A program made the position numbers and the translations under genes. Shown here piece after piece: positions 1-5,298 of a stretch of DNA of 6,840 bases. A model generated the notes under the pieces. It did no database searches, was not told the DNA's origin, and worked only from the letters and a program-made list of their open reading frames with translations. Each line of letters begins with the position of its first letter. Position 1 is the first letter of the stretch. Source of the DNA: Rikenellaceae bacterium (GTDB lineage Bacteria; Bacteroidota; Bacteroidia; Bacteroidales; Rikenellaceae); contig JAJBVJ010000243.1 in assembly GCA_020859875.1 (NCBI GenBank), forward strand, positions 1 to 6,840. The letters run 5' to 3'.

Positions 1-1
1 C

Positions 2-70
2 CAGCAGGATTCTGTAGCTACTCTGCTCGACCATACTATCTCGTACCACAACTTCTTTGATAATATATAA
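2..70 (+). CDS. 3' end of an unidentified upstream gene (partial)
   Basis: The frame starting at base 2 is open from the window edge to a TAA at 68-70 and gives about 22 C-terminal residues, ending in HNFFDNI. This looks like an ordinary protein C-terminus, and it ends 4 nt before the ATG of the next gene, a spacing that fits the tightly packed operon downstream. The frame starting at base 1 is also open, to a TGA at 58-60, so frame choice is not certain; the third frame has an early stop. Too little is present to assign a function. From context it is probably another polysaccharide biosynthesis gene such as a glycosyltransferase, but that is inference only. Confidence 0.45.
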   Translation, partial: QQDSVATLLDHTISYHNFFDNI

Positions 71-74
71 GGTC

Positions 75-635
75 ATGTCCGGAAGAATTATATTTAAGAA
101 TTTTCGCTGGCTTTTGTTGATTGGAGTAACAATATTTAAAATTATACCGAGATTTGTGTATATTTGGAATGTTACATTGACTCATTCCCAGCTTTTATTT
201 GTAGGAATGCGATACATAATTTTAAAAAGTATGATTGCCCGATGTGGAAGAAACGTTAAGATAGCGGACGGGGTACGAATTCTTAACTGGCAGAATTTAG
301 ATATCGGAGATAATGTGAGCATAAATACGGGATGTTATATCGATGCGGCCGGAGGGATAATTATTGGGAATAATGTTTCCATAGCCCATCATTCGACTAT
401 TCTCTCCTCGACGCATACCTGGGACGACATATCCCTGCCCATAAAATATAACCCGATAGTACTTGGTCGCACCGTTATTTGTGACGATGTATGGATAGGA
501 TGTGCATGCAGAATTATAGCGGGTGTTACCATAAATTCCCGGTCGGTTATCGCTTCCGGAGCCGTGGTCAATAGAGATATAGATAGCAACAGTGTATATG
601 CAGGGATTCCTGCAAAAAAAATTAAAGGAATATGA
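75..635 (+). CDS. Left-handed beta-helix (hexapeptide-repeat) O-acyltransferase, polysaccharide-modifying
   Basis: Probable acetyl-CoA-dependent O-acetyltransferase of the maltose/serine acetyltransferase-like LbH superfamily (WcaF/WcaB-like); it would decorate a sugar of a surface polysaccharide on the cytoplasmic side. With ATG75 as start it has 186 residues. Hexapeptide turns are visible: DIGDNVS (about 76-82), IIGNNVSI (96-103), VWIGCACRII (139-148), GVTI and SVIASGAVV. The C-terminal YAGIPAKKIKG is the usual end of this family. His105/His106 in the SIAHHSTI stretch, or His114, are candidates for the catalytic histidine. A hydrophobic, basic N-terminal stretch (about 4-31) may associate with the membrane. 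An in-frame TTG at 57 would add six residues, but I prefer ATG75 because it starts just after the upstream stop. The stop overlaps the next start as ATGA (632-635). The acyl group and acceptor sugar cannot be told from sequence. Confidence 0.88.
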   Translation: MSGRIIFKNFRWLLLIGVTIFKIIPRFVYIWNVTLTHSQLLFVGMRYIILKSMIARCGRNVKIADGVRILNWQNLDIGDNVSINTGCYIDAAGGIIIGNNVSIAHHSTILSSTHTWDDISLPIKYNPIVLGRTVICDDVWIGCACRIIAGVTINSRSVIASGAVVNRDIDSNSVYAGIPAKKIKGI

Positions 636-1804
636 AGACAGCCTTTATTCACGATCACCTCTTTTTTCATGAAAACGGTCGGCATTATAGTATGGGAGGA
701 TTACCCTCTAGTGTATGGGAGAGATATCTCACATGGAGCCAAAGTTTGGAGGTGGTCGGTCGTAAACATAAAGAGCGCCCGGGAAATCTTACACTTTCTT
801 CCGCACCGAATGTTCATTTCAATTTAATCGATAATATTACATCCCCCAAAGATTATATACTAAAGCGAAAGCCGATCAGGAGAAAAATACGCAGTGTGCT
901 GCAAAAGTGTGATACCGCGGTCATTCGGCTACCAAGCGAGTTTGGGTATATTGCTGTCGATCTATGCCGGGAGATGAATATTCCCTATCTTCTGGAAGGG
1001 GTCGGATGTCCCGCCGACACTTTGTGGAATTATGGGTCTTTAGCTGGAAAGATTTGGTCTGCAATATCGGCCCGAAATATGAAGCGGGCAATGAAAAATG
1101 CGCCTTTTGCCCTATATGTCGCTGATTTTCTCTATAGAAGGTATCCTGTTAAAGGCGGCAGGTATGAGATTGTCTCGGATGTTGTAATTCCCGAAATTAA
1201 AGACTCGAGAATTTTGAGTTCCAGACTTGACAAGATAGAACAGAAAACCGGTAAAATCACAGTCGGTCTTATAGGTTCTATAGATGTTAGGTATAAAGGC
1301 CAGGATGTATTGTTAAAAGCGATCGGACTACTTAGGGACGATATGGACATCGAAGCTCTATTCGTGGGTGGAAAAGAGGGAACCTGGATAAAGAATCTGG
1401 CGAATGAACTCGACCTGGTGGATAAATACAGACTTTTGTATACCTTAAAACCGGGAGAAGAAATATTCGATTTTCTTGACAATATCGATATTTATATTCA
1501 CCCCTCCAGTGCCGAAGGTCTCCCACGGGTAGTTGTCGAGGCTATGTCCCGCGGTTGTCCTATATTGGCAAGCAAGGTGGGTGGGATACCGGAATTAATC
1601 GATCCAAAATATACACATAATCCGGGGGACTATAAAGAATTAGCCCGGCAAATAAAACTTGTGGCCGGAGATAAAGATCAACTAAAGAAGATGGCTACCC
1701 GGAATTTTGAAGCAAGCCAAAAATACGCGGGGGATAATTTGGATAATAAACGCCATTCTCTTTTTGTGGACTTCGCAGATTATGTAACCAATTACAGCAA
1801 ATGA
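632..1804 (+). CDS. Glycosyltransferase family 4 (GT-B fold, retaining)
   Basis: 390-residue cytoplasmic or membrane-associated glycosyltransferase, expected to add one sugar from a nucleotide-sugar donor to a growing polysaccharide repeat unit. The N-terminal acceptor half (about 1-185) is divergent. The C-terminal donor half is clear: beta-strand VGLIGSID (211-218), the phosphate-contacting RYKGQDVLLKA segment (220-230), ALFVGG (242-247), then HPSSAEGLPRVVVEAMSRG (290-308). That last segment carries the GT4 E-x7-E motif, Glu295 and Glu303, which bind the donor nucleotide sugar. GGIPELI (318-323 region) follows, as usual. Length is normal for GT4. The gene overlaps both neighbours by ATGA (632-635 upstream, 1801-1804 downstream), indicating one transcript and translational coupling. 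Sugar specificity and linkage cannot be read from the sequence. Confidence 0.9.
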   Translation: MKTAFIHDHLFFHENGRHYSMGGLPSSVWERYLTWSQSLEVVGRKHKERPGNLTLSSAPNVHFNLIDNITSPKDYILKRKPIRRKIRSVLQKCDTAVIRLPSEFGYIAVDLCREMNIPYLLEGVGCPADTLWNYGSLAGKIWSAISARNMKRAMKNAPFALYVADFLYRRYPVKGGRYEIVSDVVIPEIKDSRILSSRLDKIEQKTGKITVGLIGSIDVRYKGQDVLLKAIGLLRDDMDIEALFVGGKEGTWIKNLANELDLVDKYRLLYTLKPGEEIFDFLDNIDIYIHPSSAEGLPRVVVEAMSRGCPILASKVGGIPELIDPKYTHNPGDYKELARQIKLVAGDKDQLKKMATRNFEASQKYAGDNLDNKRHSLFVDFADYVTNYSK

Positions 1805-2910
1805 AGGACCTTTTTATAGTCGTAAATGTAGACAAATTCCTTTTGTCTCATAGGCTTCCCATAGCTTTGGCAGCAATGAATAAATACCGTGTGACTATCG
1901 TATCGAGAGATACCGGTTTCCGCAGGGAGATAGAATCGTACGGTCTGAATTTTATCGATGTTCCGTTCGAGAGGTCGGGAACAAATATATTCCATGAACT
2001 GAAATGTGTGTTCAAGCTCCGCAATATATACCGCCGTTCCGCGGATCCTGTAATACATCATGTGACGATAAAAGCAAGTGTTTTAGGGTCAGTGGCTGCC
2101 AGGTTTGCCAGGAAGAAAAAGGTAGTCAATGCCATAAGCGGTTTTGGATACGGATTTACGGGAGACAAGAAAAATTTTAAGCAAAAATTGGTAAGGTTGG
2201 CGTTCATTTTTGGGCTGAAAAACAGGCATAATCGATTTATTTTTCAGAATGAAGACGATATCAGGGAATTCAGATCGCTTGGTTTTAAATCGGAAGCGTT
2301 TTTGATAAGAGGCTCCGGAATAGATTTGGGGAAATTCGGTTATACCAAGGAAGTCGAAAAAAATAAAATCCGGGTCGTTTTTGCCGGGAGGTTGCTGTAT
2401 GATAAAGGTATTATCGAATTTATACGAGCTGCAAAAGCAATCAAAGAAGATGTAGCGAATAAGGCGGAGTTTATTATCGCTGGTAACTGCGACATGATAA
2501 ACCCGGCAGGTATTAAGGAGGAAGATATACTGGAAATGCTGGACGAACCATATATAAAATGGATCGGATATATCGATAACATTTATGATTTCCTGAAAGA
2601 GTCTGATATTGTGGTATTGCCATCTTACCGTGAGGGGCTCCCTAAATTTCTAATCGAGGCTTGTGCTGTGGGCCGACCGATTGTAACCACAGATGCACCC
2701 GGATGCAAAGAATGTGTGGTTGAAGGAGTTAATGGGTATATGGTGCCTGTCCGCGATACGGAACTTTTATCCCTGAGGATTAAGGAATTAATAGAAGACC
2801 AAGCCAAAAGAGAGCTTTTCGGCAGGAAGAGCCGTCAGCATGCCGAAAAATATTTTTCCATCGAAGATGTAGTTAAATCTCATTTGGAAATATATGAATC
2901 TATGTGCTGA
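1801..2910 (+). CDS. Glycosyltransferase family 4, CapM/PglA-like
   Basis: 369-residue GT-B glycosyltransferase. The acceptor domain opens with an FIVVNVDKFLLSHRLPIALAA-type strand and helix, and contains HHVTIKASVLGSVAARFA (86-103) and NAISGFGYGFT (110-120), a pattern seen in the CapM/PglA/WbpH group, which transfers HexNAc-type sugars to undecaprenyl-linked acceptors. The donor domain has VVFAGRLLYDKGI (192-204, with Arg197 and Lys202 at the phosphate-contact positions) and LPSYREGLPKFLIEA, giving the E-x7-E pair Glu278/Glu286. TTDAPGCKECVVEGVNGYMVP (296-316) completes the site. It starts inside the stop of the preceding gene (ATGA, 1801-1804) and is the last gene of the + strand operon, since the next gene is on the opposite strand. 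The subgroup assignment is from recalled motif style; the exact donor is unknown. Confidence 0.91.
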   Translation: MKDLFIVVNVDKFLLSHRLPIALAAMNKYRVTIVSRDTGFRREIESYGLNFIDVPFERSGTNIFHELKCVFKLRNIYRRSADPVIHHVTIKASVLGSVAARFARKKKVVNAISGFGYGFTGDKKNFKQKLVRLAFIFGLKNRHNRFIFQNEDDIREFRSLGFKSEAFLIRGSGIDLGKFGYTKEVEKNKIRVVFAGRLLYDKGIIEFIRAAKAIKEDVANKAEFIIAGNCDMINPAGIKEEDILEMLDEPYIKWIGYIDNIYDFLKESDIVVLPSYREGLPKFLIEACAVGRPIVTTDAPGCKECVVEGVNGYMVPVRDTELLSLRIKELIEDQAKRELFGRKSRQHAEKYFSIEDVVKSHLEIYESMC

Positions 2911-2971
2911 ATTCGGAATATATTAAAATATACTTATGTCACTCTTTTGAGGGTTCACATTTTGCATAATC

Positions 2972-3000
2972 TTCCGGCATTACAGCGGCATAAGCCGGGA
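2972..3000. terminator. Hairpin in the convergent spacer, possible terminator
   Basis: CCGGC (2974-2978) pairs with GCCGG (2994-2998). Outer T-G and T-A pairs can extend the stem (2972-2973 with 2999-3000), and an inner TTA/TAA pairing or a nested CGGC-ATAA-GCCG hairpin (2986-2997) is possible. It lies about 60 nt after the stop of the last glycosyltransferase gene and about 27 nt beyond the stop of the convergent regulator gene, where termination of both transcripts is expected. No U-tract follows on either strand, so it is only a candidate. Confidence 0.3.
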
Positions 3001-3013
3001 AATAAATTCATTG

Positions 3014-3040
3014 GCCCCCGCTTAATTTAAGCGGATGGGC
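3014..3040. terminator. Strong palindromic hairpin over the regulator's stop codon, possible bidirectional terminator
   Basis: CCGCTTAA (3018-3025) and TTAAGCGG (3027-3034) are perfect complements with a single central base; in RNA this would be a 6-bp stem with a 5-nt loop. GCCC (3014-3017) and GGGC (3037-3040) extend it past a 2-nt AT bulge. The regulator's TAA stop (complement of 3027-3029) lies inside the palindrome. The site is between convergent genes. No T-run follows on either strand, so intrinsic termination is plausible but unproven. Confidence 0.4.
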
Positions 3041-3887
3041 TACCCTCTTTGCGGTGTAAACGGTAGGAAAGCGGAGATTGCCCGGTATAACGTTTGAAGA
3101 AGCGGCCGAAATAGGACTGGTCGGGGAAGTTCATCATATCGGCAATCTTCTGCACAGGTTCGTTAGTGGTTTCAAGCATTATTTTAATTTCGAGAATGGC
3201 CTGCAAGTCGATGATCTTTTTCGGAGGCAGGTTATTGGCGCTTTGTTTACAGATAAACGAAAGATAGCGGGGTGTTATAAAAAGACGGTCGGCATAGTAT
3301 TCGACCTGTCTGTACTCCCGGCAATATTTTTTTACCAACCGCATAAATTCATGGAATAATTCTTCCTGGCGGTTGGTTTTGGTACTGATGTTTTCGAAAA
3401 ACCTTTTCATCTTGTCGTTATATTCACAAAATAGGCATTGCAACATGTTGCTGACCATAGGTTCCCGGAACCGGTGTTGATCCCGGTCAATTATATGGCC
3501 GACAAGGGATATCCATTTTTCGACAAAATCGCTTCCATCGCCATCGAGCCTTATTACAGGGTTATTCTTCATAAAACGGAAAAAATCGCTCTCCAATTTA
3601 AAGGTGGCTTCCTTGAATACGGCCTCGGACATATAGAAGTAACGGGACCGGAAATCGGATGACGTCCTGTGAAGCGATAGTATAGACCCAGGCAACAGCA
3701 TCACTGCAGAACCGGGACTTATGGTATATTGGAGAATATCGATACCGAGATCTGCATTCCCCCTGTCGCAAACGAGCAAAAGGCTTCCGGGTATTTTGCA
3801 CGGCCTTTTATCGAGGAATTTCAACCCTGTTTCACCCATAGTAAAAGGGTCGGCCAATAACTCCAGGGCTTCTTTACGTATTACCAT
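3027..3887 (-). CDS. AraC-family transcriptional regulator, probable controller of the adjacent RND efflux operon
   Basis: 286-residue cytoplasmic DNA-binding protein. Residues 1 to about 165 form a divergent sensing/dimerisation domain; stretches such as LQYTISPGSAVMLLPGSIL (52-70) fit an AraC-type cupin, but no ligand can be named. The C-terminal AraC/XylS DNA-binding domain (about 174-280) is well formed. The first HTH is around VEYYADRLFITPRYLSFICK (195-214) and the second around PVQKIADMMNFPDQSYFGRF (244-263), followed by the family signature FFKRYTGQSPLSYR (263-276). The start is the ATG at the complement of 3885-3887, about 25 nt behind a predicted transcription start. It is divergent from the adaptor gene with a 220-bp shared control region and convergent with the polysaccharide operon. 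Divergent placement and operator-like repeats suggest it regulates the efflux genes (inference). Confidence 0.92.
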   Translation of the reverse strand: MVIRKEALELLADPFTMGETGLKFLDKRPCKIPGSLLLVCDRGNADLGIDILQYTISPGSAVMLLPGSILSLHRTSSDFRSRYFYMSEAVFKEATFKLESDFFRFMKNNPVIRLDGDGSDFVEKWISLVGHIIDRDQHRFREPMVSNMLQCLFCEYNDKMKRFFENISTKTNRQEELFHEFMRLVKKYCREYRQVEYYADRLFITPRYLSFICKQSANNLPPKKIIDLQAILEIKIMLETTNEPVQKIADMMNFPDQSYFGRFFKRYTGQSPLSYRLHRKEGSPSA

Positions 3888-3917
3888 AAGTATTATCCGA
3901 GTTCCGATTTAATACCT

Positions 3918-3948
3918 CAAAAGTAGGGGTATGGCCGGGATATGCAAA
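3918..3948 (-). promoter_or_regulatory. Bacteroidetes-type promoter for the AraC-family gene
   Basis: Read on the - strand, TTTG (complement of 3945-3948) is followed after exactly 19 nt by TACTTTTG (complement of 3918-3925). This matches the known Bacteroides consensus TTTG-N19-21-TAnnTTTG at both boxes with a legal spacer. The predicted transcript would begin near 3910-3914 and have a leader of about 25 nt before the ATG at 3887. Confidence 0.7.
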
Positions 3949-3953
3949 CCATC

Positions 3954-3997
3954 TTTCCGAAAAAGAACAATCAAAACGTATTTCTGAAAATGAATAC
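3954..3997. promoter_or_regulatory. Pair of 17-nt direct repeats, candidate AraC-type operator
   Basis: TTTCCGAAAAAGAACAA (3954-3970) and TTTCTGAAAATGAATAC (3981-3997) agree at 14 of 17 positions and sit 27 bp apart start to start. AraC-family proteins commonly bind two direct half-sites of about this length, often with the proximal site over or next to the -35 element of the activated promoter. Here the proximal repeat covers the -33 position of the efflux promoter, and the distal one lies just upstream of the regulator's own -33 box. Binding by the neighbouring regulator is inferred. The 27-bp spacing is wider than the roughly 21 bp of the araI half-sites. Confidence 0.5.
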
Positions 3998-4020
3998 GGT
4001 GTGAAGTCGAGGTAATTTTG
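3989..4020 (+). promoter_or_regulatory. Probable activator-dependent promoter of the efflux operon
   Basis: TAATTTTG (4013-4020) is a perfect match to the Bacteroidetes -7 box TAnnTTTG. At the -33 distance (about 3988-3993) there is only AAAATG, with no TTTG, so the upstream box is poor. A good -7 with a degenerate -33 covered by a direct repeat fits a promoter that needs an activator. Transcription would begin near 4025, leaving a leader of about 80 nt before the ATG at 4108. Confidence 0.55.
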
Positions 4021-4034
4021 CACCCGAATTCCCC

Positions 4035-4087
4035 AATTCCCGATTACCGAAACGTAAAGAAGAATATAAGGCCGTAAGCCGGGAATT
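4035..4087 (+). repeat. 8-bp perfect inverted repeat in the efflux operon leader
   Basis: AATTCCCG (4035-4042) and CGGGAATT (4080-4087) are perfect complements separated by 37 nt, inside the predicted 5' leader and ending 20 nt before the adaptor start. A small GGC-CGTAA-GCC element (4070-4080) shares bases with the right arm, so alternative pairings are possible. The long loop makes a functional RNA structure uncertain. Confidence 0.25.
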
Positions 4088-4107
4088 TCCAAGATCCATC
4101 TAAATAA

Positions 4108-5298
4108 ATGAGGAAAATTATGACGCACCCTAATTTAGCAGTAACATTCTTCACCATCTGTCTTTTTATTACCGCTGGCTGCACCCGGCAGCAACCGGTA
4201 GCCCATACCGGAAATTATGCCGTAATGGAGGTAGGAATCAGTGATATAGAACTCGAAACGGCTTATCCGGCAAATATTGCCGGACAGCAGGATATCGAAA
4301 TTTTCCCGAAGATCACGGGTTTTATCGAACGGGTATGCATCCGCGAAGGGGAAGTTGTGCGGAAAGGGCAAACCCTTTTTATGCTGGAACAAGTACAGCA
4401 TCAGGCGGCCTTGAATACCGCCCGGGCCAATGTCGAAGCTGCAAAGGCCCAGGTTGCGACCGCCCGGCTGAATTACCAGAGTAAGCTGGAATTATTCTCC
4501 AACAATGTGGTCTCGCAGTTTGACCTGTCGACCGCCGAAAACAACATGCTGACAGCCCAGGCCCAGTTGGCACAGGCCGAGGCCCAGGAAGTAGACGCCC
4601 GTAACAATCTCTCTTACACGCTGGTGAAAAGCCCTGCTGACGGGATCGTGGGAACTCTTCCCTACCGTGAGGGCACCCTTGTCGGCCCTTCCATGCCGAA
4701 GCCTCTTACAACGGTATCGGACAATTCCGCCATGCACGTATACTTCTCTATGCCCGAGAGCCAGCTGCTCGGCCTGATCCGCCGATACGGCAGCACTTCT
4801 GCCGCTCTGGAGCATATGCCGGATATCACCCTGAGGCTCTCCGACGGCTCGGTCTACCCCGTCAAAGGCCGTATAGAAACCATTAGCGGGATAATCGATC
4901 CATCGACGGGGGCCGTTTCGGTCAGGGCCGGTTTCCCCAATCCGGGGGGACTTTTGCGCAGCGGGGGTTCGGGCAACGTTATAATTCCATCCACGTTCGA
5001 AAATGCACTCATAATCCCTCAAAGTGCGACTTTCGAAATACAGGATAAAATATACGCCTTCCGCTCCGACGGCGGAAAGGCACGCCAGACATTGATAAGC
5101 GTCGCCAAAGTGAATAATGGTCGGGATTATATCGTCGAGTCGGGTTTAAAAGCCGGTGAGATAATAATTACCGAAGGTGTGGGCATGCTGCGCGACGGCA
5201 TGGAAGTAGGCCCTGCCGGTTCCGGAGAAACCCCCGCCGCTTCAGCGGATAACCAAGCCGGAACAGAAAGTCTCGAAATTGGGGAGAATATATTATGA
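4108..5298 (+). CDS. RND efflux periplasmic adaptor lipoprotein (AcrA/MexA, HlyD-like family)
   Basis: 396-residue membrane-fusion protein that links an inner-membrane RND pump to an outer-membrane channel. The N-terminus is a lipoprotein signal: basic MRK, a hydrophobic core, then ITAGC with Cys25 as the lipidated residue. Domains in order: lipoyl half 1 (about 62-95, EIFPKITGFIERVCIREGEVVRKG); alpha-helical coiled-coil hairpin (about 98-168, rich in Ala/Gln heptads); lipoyl half 2 (170-202, with SPADGIVG replacing the common APFDGVVG); beta-barrel (about 208-292); membrane-proximal domain (about 297-370); and an Ala/Gly/acidic tail. ATG4108 is preferred over the in-frame ATG4120 because only the longer form has the basic signal-peptide n-region, although AGGA at 4111-4114 could serve the shorter one. 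The stop overlaps the pump start as ATGA (5295-5298). Substrates cannot be inferred. Confidence 0.94.
   Translation: MRKIMTHPNLAVTFFTICLFITAGCTRQQPVAHTGNYAVMEVGISDIELETAYPANIAGQQDIEIFPKITGFIERVCIREGEVVRKGQTLFMLEQVQHQAALNTARANVEAAKAQVATARLNYQSKLELFSNNVVSQFDLSTAENNMLTAQAQLAQAEAQEVDARNNLSYTLVKSPADGIVGTLPYREGTLVGPSMPKPLTTVSDNSAMHVYFSMPESQLLGLIRRYGSTSAALEHMPDITLRLSDGSVYPVKGRIETISGIIDPSTGAVSVRAGFPNPGGLLRSGGSGNVIIPSTFENALIIPQSATFEIQDKIYAFRSDGGKARQTLISVAKVNNGRDYIVESGLKAGEIIITEGVGMLRDGMEVGPAGSGETPAASADNQAGTESLEIGENIL

Noticed and set aside
57..74. TTG57 as start of the acyltransferase
   Set aside because: It would overlap the end of the upstream frame and adds only six residues without domain content; ATG75 follows the upstream stop by 4 nt. 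It is not excluded.
2911..3026. Possible small gene or RNA in the convergent spacer
   Set aside because: There is no convincing promoter box (CACATTTTG near 2956 lacks the TA of TAnnTTTG) and no open frame of note; only the two hairpins stand out.
2991..4085. 11-nt direct repeat TAAGCCGGGAA at 2991-3001 and 4075-4085 flanking the regulator gene
   Set aside because: It could suggest a target-site duplication, but there is no transposase, no terminal inverted repeats, and the regulator is intact and logically placed beside its likely target. Chance is the simpler explanation.
4492..5022. 176-codon open frame on the - strand
   Set aside because: Fully inside the adaptor gene on the opposite strand; composition is shadow-like and there is no promoter or domain.
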